Notes under the pieces: generated by a model
Database searches by the model: none
What the model was told of the DNA's origin: nothing
The model's input: the letters and a program-made list of their open reading frames with translations, nothing else
Part shown: positions 19,525-28,847 of the stretch, piece by piece
How positions within the stretch are numbered: the first letter of the stretch is position 1
Layout of the letters: the number at the start of each line of letters is the position of its first letter
Translations under genes and position numbers: made by a program
From: Achromobacter spanius
GTDB taxonomy: Bacteria; Pseudomonadota; Gammaproteobacteria; Burkholderiales; Burkholderiaceae_B
Assembly (NCBI RefSeq): GCF_003994415.1
Contig: NZ_CP034689.1
Span: forward strand, 3,720,001 to 3,784,000
Length of the DNA: 64,000 nucleotides
Direction of reading: 5' to 3'

Positions 19525-20535
19525 TCAGGCCAAGGCCTGGATCACGCGCGGCGCGATCTGGTCCAACGGTTTGATTTCCACCGCTGCCTGCAGGGCGGCC
19601 GCCGCCTTGGGCATGCCGTATACGGCACTGGTGGCCTGGTCTTGCGCAATGGTGAGACAGCCGCGTTCGCGCATGGCCTTCAGGCCGCGCGCGCCGTCCT
19701 GGCCCATGCCGGTCAGCAGCACGCCCACGGCAGTGCCGCGCCAGTGCTGCGCCACGCTATGAAAGAACACGTCGATGGACGGCCGGTACAGGCTTTCCTT
19801 GGGATCCGGGGTGTAACGCAGGGTGCCGTCGGCCAGCAGATGCAGGTGGTCGTCGGTGCCCGCCAGCAGGACCTGGCCCGGCAAGGGGCGTTCGCCTTCG
19901 CGCACCAAGCGCACGGGCAATAGCACCTGGTCGTTCAACCAGTCGGCCATGCCCGCGGCAAACGACGCATCCACATGCTGCACCAGCACAATGCCGGCGG
20001 GAAAATCCAGCGGCACGTCGCGCAGCAACTGGGCCAGCGTGGCCGGGCCGCCCGCCGATGCGCCGATGACCAGCAGCCGCTGCGCATCGGCGCGGGGGGC
20101 AGCCTTGGGCACGGGGGTCAAGTTGGGCCGGCTGCCGTAGCGACCGATCAGCCAGCCTATGTTGCGTATCTTGCGCAGCAAGGGCGCGGCGGCGGTGCGC
20201 AGATCGCCCCCGCCCACCACGGGCGTATCGACCGCGTCCAGCGCGCCGTGGCCCATGGCGTCGAACACCCGCGCGGTGTGGCGGGCCACGTCCACGGTAA
20301 CCACCACAATGGCGCACGGCGACTCGGCCATGATGCGGCGCGTGGCTTCCACCCCATCCATGACGGGCATGATCAGGTCCATCAGCACCACGTCGGGCCG
20401 GTCGCGCGCGCACTGGGCCACGGCCTCTTCGCCGTTGGACGCCACCCATGCCACTTCCAGCCCGGGTTCCAGCGCGATGGCGCGCCGCAGGGTTTCAACC
20501 GCTATTTGCAGATCGTTGACGATGCCGATTCTCAC
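19525..20535 (-). CDS. wspF: WspF: CheB-type protein-glutamate methylesterase
   Basis: 336 residues. The receiver domain has Asp53 (VVLMDLIMPVMDG). The C-terminal methylesterase has the catalytic triad Ser160 (VIGASAGGPA), His187 (VLVQHVD) and Asp280 (LTGMGQDGARG). WspF removes methyl groups from the receptor WspA and so damps signalling; its loss locks WspR on in pseudomonads. The start is GTG at 20533-20535, overlapping the wspE stop as GTGA, so translation is coupled. Confidence 0.94.
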   Translation of the reverse strand: MRIGIVNDLQIAVETLRRAIALEPGLEVAWVASNGEEAVAQCARDRPDVVLMDLIMPVMDGVEATRRIMAESPCAIVVVTVDVARHTARVFDAMGHGALDAVDTPVVGGGDLRTAAAPLLRKIRNIGWLIGRYGSRPNLTPVPKAAPRADAQRLLVIGASAGGPATLAQLLRDVPLDFPAGIVLVQHVDASFAAGMADWLNDQVLLPVRLVREGERPLPGQVLLAGTDDHLHLLADGTLRYTPDPKESLYRPSIDVFFHSVAQHWRGTAVGVLLTGMGQDGARGLKAMRERGCLTIAQDQATSAVYGMPKAAAALQAAVEIKPLDQIAPRVIQALA

Positions 20536-22850
20536 GTCAGTGCCTTCCCGATCAGGTCTTCGACGGCGTCCAGCAACGCGTCGTCATGGAAACTTCCCTT
20601 GGCCAAATAGTAGTCAGCGCCGGCGTCCAGCCCGCGCCGCCGGTCTTCCTCGCGATCTTTGTACGACACCACCATCACCGGCACGCCTTGCAGCTTGGCG
20701 TCGGCCTTGATGCGCGACACCAGTTCGATGCCGTCCATGCGCGGCATGTCCACATCGGTCACGACCAAATCAAAATCCTCGCTGCGCAGCATGTTCCAGC
20801 CATCCATGCCGTCGACCGCCACGGCCACCTCAAAGCCCCGGTTCACCAGCAGCTTGCGTTCCAGTTCGCGCACGGTCAGGGAATCGTCCACCACCAGCAC
20901 GCGCTTGCGGCGGCGCGTCTGGGCAACCTGGCCCGCGCCGTCCACCCGCGTCAGGCGGCCGGCTTCGATCAGCTTCTGCACCGACAGCAGCATGTCTTCC
21001 ACGTCCAGAATCAACAGCGGCGTGCCGTCGTCCATCAAGGCGCCCGCCATCACGTCCTGCACCTTGCCCAGCCGGGGGTCCAGCGGCTGCACCACCAGCG
21101 TGCGCTCGCCCACGTAGCGGTCCACGGCGATGCCGTAGCGCTTGTCGTGATCGCCCACCACCACCACCGCCACGGATTCCGTCGCGGGCGCGGGCTCGCC
21201 GCCTCGCAGGATCTGCCGCGCCGACACCAGGCCCACCTGCCGGTCCATGAACCGAAAGTGCTGGTGGCCTTCCAACTGTTCAATGTCTTCCCTGCGCACC
21301 TGCAAGGCATGGCTGACGTAGGCCAGCGGGAACGCATAGATGGCGCCCTGCACCTCAACCAACAAGCTGCGCACCACCGACAGCGACAAGGGCATTTCCA
21401 GCACGAAGCGCGTGCCCTGCCCGCTGGTCTGATGAATGCGCACCGCGCCGCGCAACTGGCGCACCATGGTCTGCACCACGTCCAGGCCCACCCCGCGCCC
21501 GGATATCTCGGTCACTTCGCCGCGCGTGCTGAAGCCGGACAGGAACAGGAATTCCAGCAGCTCGGCTTCGCTCAGGCGCGCTGCCGTGTCAGCCGTGGTC
21601 AGCTTGCGCTGCACGACTTCCCCGCGCAACCGGTCCAAGGAAATGCCCGCGCCGTCGTCGCTCAGTTCCACCACCAGCATGCCGGCGGAATGCCGCGCCG
21701 ACAGCTTGATCAGGCCTTCCGGGGGCTTGCCGGCGTCTAGCCGATCCATCGGCATTTCAATGCCGTGGTCCACCGCGTTGCGCAGCAGATGCATCAGCGG
21801 CGCGTCCAGCTTTTCCAGAATGTCGCGGTCCACTTGCGTGGTGTCGCCCTCGATTTCCAGCCGCACCTGCTTGCCCAGCGATCGGCCCAGGTCGCGCACC
21901 ATGCGCGGCATGCCGCCCACGCCGTCGGCAAACGGTCGCATGCGGCAAGCCAGCGCGGTGTCGTACAGGCGTTGGGCCAGATGGCTCATGCGCCAGCCAA
22001 ACTCATCCACTTCATTGGTGCGCTGGGTCAGTTCCTGCTGGCATTGCTCGACGATGCGCTGGGCGTCGTCCAGCGCTGCCTGCACGCGCGCGTCCACATA
22101 CTGGCCCGCCAGCGCGCCGCGCACGCCATCCAGTGCCTGCGCAGCGCCCGCCTGCAAACGCCGCAAGCGCAGCATGGACGCGCCGAAGGGGCCAACCCAG
22201 TGCGACTCCACCAGCGTCTCGCTGGACAGGCCCAGCAATTTGTTCAGCGTGTCGGCGGTGACGCGCAACACGCGCTCGCCTTCGAAGATGCCTTGATCGG
22301 AACTGCGGCGTGCGGTCGGCGGAGCGGGAGATGTGGGGGTGGGCGCCGAGGTCGGCGTCGGCGTATCCTCGATGCGCACGATGGGCGGCAGGAAGTCCGA
22401 CGGCCTGGGCGGTCGCGCCAGCGCAAAGGCTGATGCGGACACGGCGGGCGTGGCGGGTGCCTTGGGTGCCGCGCACGCATTGCTCAGGCGCACCACCAGG
22501 TCATCGATCTCGCCGCCCAGTTCCGCGCCGGGCGTCGCCACCCGCTGCAGCAGGTCGGTACCCAGCAGCAAGGCGTCGATATCGTCCGCCTGCAAGCGCA
22601 GCCGCCCTTCCTGCGCGGCCACCAGGCAGTCTTCCATGGCGTGCGCAATACGCACGGCGGGGTGCAGATCCACAATACGGGCCGCCCCCTTGAGCGAATG
22701 CGCCGCGCGCATGCAGGCTTCAAGCTGGGCCGCCGAGGTGGGGTCGTGCTCCAGCGCCAGCAGGCCGTTGTTCAGCACCTGCACCTGCGTGCGGGTTTCA
22801 AGCTGGAACAGCTCTAGCAAAGAGGCGTCGCGCATTTCGTCGGGGTTCAC
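20532..22850 (-). CDS. wspE: WspE: CheA-type hybrid histidine kinase with C-terminal receiver
   Basis: 772 residues. Order: HPt domain with phosphorylated His51 (MRAAHSLKGAARIV), dimerisation helices, HATPase_c (LLRNAVDHGIE, DDGAGISLDRL, SGRGVGLDVVQ), a CheW-like domain, and a receiver (VLVVDDSLTVRELE, VVTDVDMPRMDG). It phosphorylates WspR and WspF when the receptor is active. The frame is open to 22919. GTG at 22848-22850 is preferred because it overlaps the wspD stop (GTGA) and gives VNPDEMRDASLLELF, matching the known N-terminus of pseudomonad WspE. Confidence 0.94.
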   Translation of the reverse strand: MNPDEMRDASLLELFQLETRTQVQVLNNGLLALEHDPTSAAQLEACMRAAHSLKGAARIVDLHPAVRIAHAMEDCLVAAQEGRLRLQADDIDALLLGTDLLQRVATPGAELGGEIDDLVVRLSNACAAPKAPATPAVSASAFALARPPRPSDFLPPIVRIEDTPTPTSAPTPTSPAPPTARRSSDQGIFEGERVLRVTADTLNKLLGLSSETLVESHWVGPFGASMLRLRRLQAGAAQALDGVRGALAGQYVDARVQAALDDAQRIVEQCQQELTQRTNEVDEFGWRMSHLAQRLYDTALACRMRPFADGVGGMPRMVRDLGRSLGKQVRLEIEGDTTQVDRDILEKLDAPLMHLLRNAVDHGIEMPMDRLDAGKPPEGLIKLSARHSAGMLVVELSDDGAGISLDRLRGEVVQRKLTTADTAARLSEAELLEFLFLSGFSTRGEVTEISGRGVGLDVVQTMVRQLRGAVRIHQTSGQGTRFVLEMPLSLSVVRSLLVEVQGAIYAFPLAYVSHALQVRREDIEQLEGHQHFRFMDRQVGLVSARQILRGGEPAPATESVAVVVVGDHDKRYGIAVDRYVGERTLVVQPLDPRLGKVQDVMAGALMDDGTPLLILDVEDMLLSVQKLIEAGRLTRVDGAGQVAQTRRRKRVLVVDDSLTVRELERKLLVNRGFEVAVAVDGMDGWNMLRSEDFDLVVTDVDMPRMDGIELVSRIKADAKLQGVPVMVVSYKDREEDRRRGLDAGADYYLAKGSFHDDALLDAVEDLIGKALT

Positions 22851-23512
22851 GCCAGGCTCCGTTCCAAAGCTTGCATCAGCAGGGTTTCGTCCAGCACGCC
22901 CACGCTGCGGCCGCCGCACTGCGCCACGCCGCGCGAATACTTCAGGCTGGCGCCCTCTACGGTGGACGGCAGCGGTTCCAGTTGGTCCAGGTTGACGGCA
23001 TGGATACCTTCAACCTCGTCCACGGGCAGCACCACGGCCCGGCCCGCGCCACCGAATATCAGCATGCGCGCCGCGCCGGGGCGGTCGCGCGTGTCGTCCG
23101 ACGCGCCGTGCAAGCCCAGCAGACGCGCCACCGACACACATACGGTCAAGGTGCCGCGCACATTGGTCACGCCCAGCACCGCCGGGTCGCGGCGATGCGG
23201 CAGCGCCAGAATCTGGCGGCTGGCGGCCACTTCGTCCAACGCCCGTGTCGGCAGCGCCAGCCATTCGCCGCCGACGCGAAACACCAGCAGCGAAGACAAG
23301 CGAACATCTTGCCGGATCTGGGCAATATCGCTGTCAGACGAATCCAGCTGTGGCGGCAGCCGGTCCAGAATGCGTTTGGCGGCGGCCGCATAGACCGGGC
23401 AGTTGCGGCAATGCACGTGCGCGGGCAATTGCTCGCAGCTTTTGTCGCCGCGGATACCGATGCGGTTCCAGCAGTCGTCAACGTCGGACAAGCGCGCGGG
23501 GGACTCAATCAC
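22847..23512 (-). CDS. wspD: WspD: CheW-type coupling protein
   Basis: 221 residues with a cysteine-containing N-terminal region (CEQLPAHVHCRNCPVY) and a CheW domain (LLVFRVGGEWLALPTRALDEVA, GVTNVRGTLTVCVSV). It links receptor WspA to kinase WspE. The GTG start at 23510-23512 overlaps the end of wspC by eight bases, and the stop overlaps the wspE GTG. The frame is open to 23581, but the longer version has a basic, non-CheW extension. Confidence 0.9.
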   Translation of the reverse strand: MIESPARLSDVDDCWNRIGIRGDKSCEQLPAHVHCRNCPVYAAAAKRILDRLPPQLDSSDSDIAQIRQDVRLSSLLVFRVGGEWLALPTRALDEVAASRQILALPHRRDPAVLGVTNVRGTLTVCVSVARLLGLHGASDDTRDRPGAARMLIFGGAGRAVVLPVDEVEGIHAVNLDQLEPLPSTVEGASLKYSRGVAQCGGRSVGVLDETLLMQALERSLA

Positions 23513-24845
23513 GTCGTGCCTCCTGTCGCGCGGCACGCGCCTGCAGGCGGCGCGCGCCTTCGATGTCACCGGAGGACGCAATCAAGGCGGCCAGATGCAG
23601 CAGCGCCTCGCGGTGGGTGGGGTCCAGATACAGCGCCTTGCGGTACGACGCTTGCGCCTGGCTTGCGTCGCCCGCCGCGTCTTGCAGCAGGCCCAGCAGA
23701 TGCAGCGCATCGGCGCTGACGCCGTGCAGGTCTATGTGCGCGCGGCATTGCGCCAGCGCATCCTGCACGCGCCCGCGATCCGCCATCTGCGCAATCTGGC
23801 GCAGAGATGCCGTGGCGCTGGTGCTGCCCGTGGGCATGGCGCAATCGCCCCTTGCCGCGCTGTGGTCGCCATGGCCAGGCGCAGGGGCAATGGCCGCATG
23901 CGCCAAGGGCAGGCGCGCTGCCGGCGCCTGCGCCACGGGCCGCCGGGGCGGCGACCAGGCATGCACGATGGGGGCAGCCCCATTGGCCCCCATCGACCCG
24001 GCTGTGCCCCAGGCCCGCATGGGGGGTTCGGGTGGCGGTGGCAAGGGCTGCGCGCGAAATGCAAATGCCCGCGCGATTGGCAGCGCGGGCAGGCGGCGTT
24101 GCGTCAACAAGCTGGTTTCCGCCGGCCCCACAAAGACCAGGCCGTCGTCGCGCGCAAAGCGACGCAGCACCTGCACGGCACGTTCCTGGGTCGGCCCGTC
24201 AAAGTAGATCAGCAAGTTGCGGCAGAACACAAAGTCATAGGGTGCGGCGCCCGCCAGCAGGTCGCCGTCGAACAGATTGCCGTGTTGAAAACGGACCCGT
24301 TCGCGGACCTGCGGGTTCAGTTGATGGCCCTCGGCCGTTTCAACAAAGTGGCGGTCGCGATAGGCCAGGTCGCCGCCACGAAAGGCGTTGCGGCCATACA
24401 CGGCACGCTGCGCGAACTGCACCATGCGCTCGCTGATGTCCACGGCGTCCACCTGAAAACGCGCGGCCGGCACGCCCGCATCCAGCAAGGCCATGGCGAT
24501 GGAGTACGGCTCTTCGCCGCTGGCGCACGGCACGCTCAATATCCGCAGCACCCGGCTGTCCGGCACCCCGGGCGCGAACAAGCGTTCACGCGCCAGGCCG
24601 GCCATGGCCGTTTGCGATTCCGGATACCGAAAGAACCAGGTCTCGGGCACGATCACGGCTTCGATCAGCTGCTGCATCTCGTCGGCCGCCATGTGCAGCC
24701 GACGCAGAAAGTCGTGTTCGTCCGCCACGCCCACGGCGTTCATGCGGTGGCGCACGGCGCGTTCAACGGCGGCCTTGCCGATGGAGCCGCTGTCCAGCCC
24801 CATCTTGCGCTTGAGCAAGGCGCTGAACTCATCGATCAGCATCAT
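23505..24845 (-). CDS. wspC: WspC: CheR-type receptor methyltransferase with TPR tail
   Basis: 446 residues. The N-terminal CheR domain carries VPETWFFRYPES, the SAM-binding motif LSVPCASGEEPYSIAMAL, and the Asn-rich FVFCRNLLIYFD. A proline-rich linker of about 80 residues follows, then TPR-like repeats (ALHLLGLLQDAAGDASQAQASYRKALYLDP, read in parts). It methylates WspA glutamates. The ATG overlaps the wspB stop as ATGA. Confidence 0.93.
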   Translation of the reverse strand: MMLIDEFSALLKRKMGLDSGSIGKAAVERAVRHRMNAVGVADEHDFLRRLHMAADEMQQLIEAVIVPETWFFRYPESQTAMAGLARERLFAPGVPDSRVLRILSVPCASGEEPYSIAMALLDAGVPAARFQVDAVDISERMVQFAQRAVYGRNAFRGGDLAYRDRHFVETAEGHQLNPQVRERVRFQHGNLFDGDLLAGAAPYDFVFCRNLLIYFDGPTQERAVQVLRRFARDDGLVFVGPAETSLLTQRRLPALPIARAFAFRAQPLPPPPEPPMRAWGTAGSMGANGAAPIVHAWSPPRRPVAQAPAARLPLAHAAIAPAPGHGDHSAARGDCAMPTGSTSATASLRQIAQMADRGRVQDALAQCRAHIDLHGVSADALHLLGLLQDAAGDASQAQASYRKALYLDPTHREALLHLAALIASSGDIEGARRLQARAARQEARRD

Positions 24846-25372
24846 GGCCGGACCTCGCGCGCGTGGCTCGCCGGGTACAGCATCGCCCGCACGGGCGGCG
24901 CCAGCAGGTCGTTCACGCCCACGGCCTGCACCATGCCGTGGGCGTCGTTCAGCACCGGCCCCAGGTAGCGCGCATCCGGGTTGTCCAGGCCAGCGGGCTG
25001 GAAGGCGGTCGGGTCGTAATGCACGGTTTCCGTCGCCTGTTCCAGAATAAGCCCCAGCACCTGCTCGGCCGCGTCGGCCCGGTAATGCACCAGCGCCAAA
25101 CGGGTGCTGGTGACCCGGGCGGCGGCATCCTGGCCCGCCAGCGCGCTCATGTCGATCACGGGCACGGGCCTACCGCGCCAATGCAGCATGCCCGCCACCC
25201 ACGACGGCGCGCCGGGCACCTGCTTCAGCACGCGCAAGCCCAGCACCTCGATCACCTCGCCCGCGTCCAGCGCATAGCGGTCGCCGCCGATGCGAAACAG
25301 CAGGTACAAGCGCCGCGCGGCGGCTGCCGCATTCAGGCCGCCGGGATGGAGGGATGGGGCAAGTTGCGCCAT
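24842..25372 (-). CDS. wspB: WspB: CheW-type coupling protein
   Basis: 176 residues, a CheW domain from near residue 20 (RLYLLFRIGGDRYALDAGEVIEVL), with VAGMLHWRGRPVPVIDMSALAG and LGPVLNDAHGMVQAVGVNDLL. It is the second coupling protein of the Wsp complex. It starts seven bases after the wspA stop and overlaps wspC by four bases. Confidence 0.93.
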   Translation of the reverse strand: MAQLAPSLHPGGLNAAAAARRLYLLFRIGGDRYALDAGEVIEVLGLRVLKQVPGAPSWVAGMLHWRGRPVPVIDMSALAGQDAAARVTSTRLALVHYRADAAEQVLGLILEQATETVHYDPTAFQPAGLDNPDARYLGPVLNDAHGMVQAVGVNDLLAPPVRAMLYPASHAREVRP

Positions 25373-25379
25373 GAGAAGC

Positions 25380-26999
25380 TCAGATCTTGAAGCGGGACAC
25401 GCCGCTGCGCAGGTCGTTGGCCACCACCGTCAGCTCTTCAATCGCCAGGCTGGACTGGCGCAGGGATTCCACCGTTTGCTGGGCGGCGTCGCTCAACTGC
25501 TGCAAAGCCTGGTTGATCTGCTCGGCGCCGGTCGCTTGCGCCTGCATGCCTTCGTTGACCATCTGCACGCGTGGCGCCAGCGTCTGCACCTGCTGGATGA
25601 TCTGCGACAACTGGTCGCCCACCTGCTGCATGTCGGCCATGCCCCGGCGCACTTCCTCCGAAAACTTGTCCATGCCCATCACGCCGGCCGACACCGACGA
25701 CTGGATCTCGCGCACCATCTGTTCGATGTCATAGGTGGCCACGGCGGTCTGATCCGCAAGCCGGCGAATTTCGGTCGCCACCACCACGAAGCCGCGGCCG
25801 TACTCGCCGGCCTTTTCCGCTTCGATGGCGGCGTTGAGCGACAAGAGGTTGGTCTGATCCGCCACCTTGGTGATCGTAGTAACCACCTGGGTGATATTTC
25901 CGGCCTTCTCGTTCAGAATGGCCAGCTTGGCGTTCACCGAGCCCGCCGCGCCCACCACGTTGCGCATCGTGTCTTCCATGCGCGCCAGTCCAACCTGCCC
26001 GCTTCCGGCCAGCGACGCGGTCTGCTCGGCGGCGCTGGACACTTCGGTCATGGTGCGCACCAGCTCGCGCGAGGTGGCGGAAATTTCACGCGAGGTGGCG
26101 CCGATTTCGGTGGTGGTGGCCGCCACTTCGGACGCGGTGGCTTGCTGCTGCTTGGACGTGGCCGCAATCTCGGTCACCGACGTCGCCACCTGCACCGCCG
26201 ACCGCTGGGTCTTGCCAACCAGCCCGGTCAGTTCGTCCACCATGCCGTTGAAGCCGGTTTCAATGGCGTTGAATTCGTCTTTGCGCGCCAGGGACAAACG
26301 GCGGGTCAGGTCGCCGCTGCCGGTGGATTCCAGGGTATTGACGATCTGACGCATGGGGTTGCCGATGGCGCGCATCAGCAAAATGCCGCACACGATCGCC
26401 GCCGCGATCGCCAGGCCCAGCGACACCAGCATGTCGTATTCGGCCGCATCCACGGCCTGCTTGATGCTGACGGCGGCTTCGTCGGCCTGCTTCTTGTTTT
26501 CGAGCACCATCTTCGCCAGGATGTCGCGGCCCAGGTAGAAGGCGGGCCGCAATTCGTTCTTGACACGGCTTTTCGCCACGACCGGGTCACCCGCCATGGC
26601 GGTGCCCAGAATGTCGGCACGAATGCGCTTGTAGTCCTGCAAGGCCTTCTCAAAATCGGCGAACATCGTCCGGTCTTCCGCGCGCGCAATCGTGCGGCGG
26701 TAGAACTCGATGTTTTCCTCCAATTGCTGATCGCTATCGGGCAGCCCTTCCAGTACCGTGCGGCGCTCTGCGTCGGAATCGCTGTTGAAGGCGTCCTGCA
26801 CCACCACGAAGCCGGCAAGCCACGACGCACGTATCGACGTGCTGTAGTAGATGCCCGGCACGGCATCCGTGTTGATCAACACCACTTCGTCTTCTATGTG
26901 CAGCAGGCGCCGGTAATCGACCACCACCATCAAGGTCATGATGGCCAGAATGACCATGAAGCTGGCCAGGATGCGTTGGCGGAGAGTCAGATTCTTCAT
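25380..26999 (-). CDS. wspA: WspA: membrane-bound methyl-accepting surface sensor
   Basis: 539 residues, first gene of the wsp operon. It has a short cytoplasmic N-terminus, TM1 (ILASFMVILAIMTLMVVV), a periplasmic four-helix domain of about 160 residues, TM2 (MLVSLGLAIAAAIVCGILLM), then HAMP and a long coiled coil. The conserved signalling hairpin tip is GEYGRGFVVVATEIRRLADQ. The C-terminus ends GVSRFKI with no CheR-tethering pentapeptide. In pseudomonads WspA responds to surface contact or envelope stress. The preceding 222 bases to the amidase gene must hold the operon promoter, but I could not assign boxes. Confidence 0.94.
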   Translation of the reverse strand: MKNLTLRQRILASFMVILAIMTLMVVVDYRRLLHIEDEVVLINTDAVPGIYYSTSIRASWLAGFVVVQDAFNSDSDAERRTVLEGLPDSDQQLEENIEFYRRTIARAEDRTMFADFEKALQDYKRIRADILGTAMAGDPVVAKSRVKNELRPAFYLGRDILAKMVLENKKQADEAAVSIKQAVDAAEYDMLVSLGLAIAAAIVCGILLMRAIGNPMRQIVNTLESTGSGDLTRRLSLARKDEFNAIETGFNGMVDELTGLVGKTQRSAVQVATSVTEIAATSKQQQATASEVAATTTEIGATSREISATSRELVRTMTEVSSAAEQTASLAGSGQVGLARMEDTMRNVVGAAGSVNAKLAILNEKAGNITQVVTTITKVADQTNLLSLNAAIEAEKAGEYGRGFVVVATEIRRLADQTAVATYDIEQMVREIQSSVSAGVMGMDKFSEEVRRGMADMQQVGDQLSQIIQQVQTLAPRVQMVNEGMQAQATGAEQINQALQQLSDAAQQTVESLRQSSLAIEELTVVANDLRSGVSRFKI

Positions 27000-27212
27000 T
27001 CAGGGAGACCTTTGTGCAGGTGCAACACGACCACGCCCACGCCATCCATGACGGGATGTGGGGAAATGCACTGATTATTACAAAGGCGGGTTCGGTCAGC
27101 CACGAAAAACTAGGGAAACCCCGTAAAAATAGAGGCTTCCGTCAGAAACACGCAAAGGCCGTTTACCAAAACTTGTGTTTTTCCGTGACTGTGCGTACCG
27201 CAAGCCCGCGCG

Positions 27213-27228
27213 GCTAGGTGGCTAGGCG
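27213..27228. repeat. Eight-base tandem duplication copying the amidase stop codon
   Basis: GGCTAGGT at 27213-27220 is followed at once by GGCTAGGC. On the minus strand each unit contains TAG. The first TAG met by the ribosome (27222-27224) is the amidase stop, and the second lies eight bases further on. Confidence 0.5.
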
Positions 27229-28712
27229 GCCTGCCACAGCGACGCGGGCGGGTGAGCGGCCACCCAATCGCAAGCCTGGTCGTAGGCTTGCGCCAAGCGC
27301 AACACGTCCAGGTCGGCGTTCGGCGGGCCAATCAACTGCATGCCCATCGGCAGCCCCTGCGGGCTAAAGCCCACCGGCACGCTGATTACCGGGCAGCCGG
27401 CCAGCGTCCAGGGCGTCACGGTTTCCATCCAGCGGTGATAGGTGTCCATGGCGCGGCCGGCAATGTCTTTGGGCCAGTCCAGCGTGGCGTCAAACGGGAA
27501 CACCTGCGCCGACGGCACCGCCAGGAAATCGACCTCTTCAAACATGGCGAGCACCGTCTGGTACCAGGCGCTACGCTCTTGCGTGGCCTGATAGACGTCG
27601 TGCGCGGTCATGCCTTCCAGGCCTTGCACTTCCCAGATCAGCGCGGGCTTGACCAGCTTGCGCGTCTGCGGGTCTTGGACCAGCGCATGGAATTGACCGC
27701 CCACCATCAGGTGGCGGTGCGTCAGCCACATGCGCCACAGCCGGTCGCCCGCAAACGGCACCTTGTAATCGACGACGTCGCAGCCCACCGTATCCAACGT
27801 GGCCAAGCCTTGGGCGCACACGTCCAGAATGCCCGGTTCCAAGGGCAGGTAGCCTCCCCAGTCGCCCAGCCAGCCAACGCGCTTGCCGCGCGGGTCCGCG
27901 TCTGAGGGGGCATCCAAGGCCGTGGCGAACTGCGCGGGGTCGTCGCGCAGCGACAAGGGCGAACGCTTGTCATGCCCCGCCATCACCGACAGCAGCAGCG
28001 CCACGTCGCGCGGCGTGCGGCCCATCGGCCCTTCATAGGACAGTTGCTTCAGGAACACCTCGGGCGACGGTCCGAACGGCACGCGCCCCGCCGACGGCCG
28101 CATGCCGTACACATTGCAGAACGCCGCCGGGTTGCGCAAGGAACCGCCAAAGTCACTGCCGTCGGCCACGGGCAGCATGCGCGCGGCCAGCGCCGCCGCC
28201 GCGCCGCCGCTGCTGCCGCCCGCCGTCTTGGACGGGTCGTAGGGGTTGCCCGTCGTGCCGTAGACCTGGTTATAGGTATGCGAGCCCAAGCCGAATTCCG
28301 GCACGTTGGTGCGGCCAATGAAGATGGCGCCCGACGCCCGCATGCGCTCGACGATGATCGAATCATGCTGCGTGACCTGGTCCTTGTAGACCAGCGAGCC
28401 CATCGACGTGACCATGCCGCGCACGGCCGTCAGGTCCTTGGGCGCCTGCGGCATGCCATGCATCCAGCCCAGCCATTGGCCGGCGTCCAATTGCGCATCG
28501 CGCTCGGCGGCTTCGCGCAGCAGCGCGTCGGTATCGCGGCGGGCGACGATGGCGTTGATCTTGGGGTTGACGCTGTCGATATGCGCGAGGTAGGCGCGCA
28601 TGACCTCGACACAGGACAACTCGCGGCGCCGGATCGCGTCCGACAAGGCATGCGCCGGCATGGCGACAATGGGGTTCAGGCTGGCGGCGTCGGTCGGCGT
28701 GGCGAGGGGCAT
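27222..28712 (-). CDS. Amidase signature family hydrolase
   Basis: 496 residues of the amidase signature family, which hydrolyses amide bonds with a Ser-cisSer-Lys triad. Lys92 lies in MPQAPKDLTAV, cis-Ser167 in TAGGSSGGAAAALA, and the nucleophile Ser191 in SDFGGSLRNPA, all present. The N-terminus ALSDAIRRRELSCVEVMRAYL is also typical. The natural substrate cannot be told. It is on the same strand as a LysR gene located upstream (28839-29723), with 126 bases between them, and ends 222 bases before wspA. Confidence 0.92.
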   Translation of the reverse strand: MPLATPTDAASLNPIVAMPAHALSDAIRRRELSCVEVMRAYLAHIDSVNPKINAIVARRDTDALLREAAERDAQLDAGQWLGWMHGMPQAPKDLTAVRGMVTSMGSLVYKDQVTQHDSIIVERMRASGAIFIGRTNVPEFGLGSHTYNQVYGTTGNPYDPSKTAGGSSGGAAAALAARMLPVADGSDFGGSLRNPAAFCNVYGMRPSAGRVPFGPSPEVFLKQLSYEGPMGRTPRDVALLLSVMAGHDKRSPLSLRDDPAQFATALDAPSDADPRGKRVGWLGDWGGYLPLEPGILDVCAQGLATLDTVGCDVVDYKVPFAGDRLWRMWLTHRHLMVGGQFHALVQDPQTRKLVKPALIWEVQGLEGMTAHDVYQATQERSAWYQTVLAMFEEVDFLAVPSAQVFPFDATLDWPKDIAGRAMDTYHRWMETVTPWTLAGCPVISVPVGFSPQGLPMGMQLIGPPNADLDVLRLAQAYDQACDWVAAHPPASLWQAA

Positions 28713-28811
28713 GCGAAGGTCTCCGGGTTCTCTTGGTCGTTGTCAGGCGGGCGCGTGGGCCCGTGCACCCAGCCGACATACTACGCAACCTGGCCGGGGC
28801 CGGCACGGCCT

Positions 28812-28847
28812 TTACGGACGTTATGGCCGTTACGGCCGTTATGGAAA
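28812..28847. repeat. Nine-base tandem repeat carrying in-frame stop codons
   Basis: Four units of the pattern TTAYGGMCG: TTACGGACG, TTATGGCCG, TTACGGCCG and TTATGGAAA. Read on the minus strand every unit is three codons ending in TAA. The unit at 28839-28847 contains the last codons and stop of the LysR gene, so three further in-frame TAA codons follow it at nine-base steps. Confidence 0.75.

Noticed and set aside
25290..27074. 594-codon plus-strand open frame opposite wspA
   Set aside because: Composition typical of a shadow frame, whereas wspA has a full receptor architecture and operon context.
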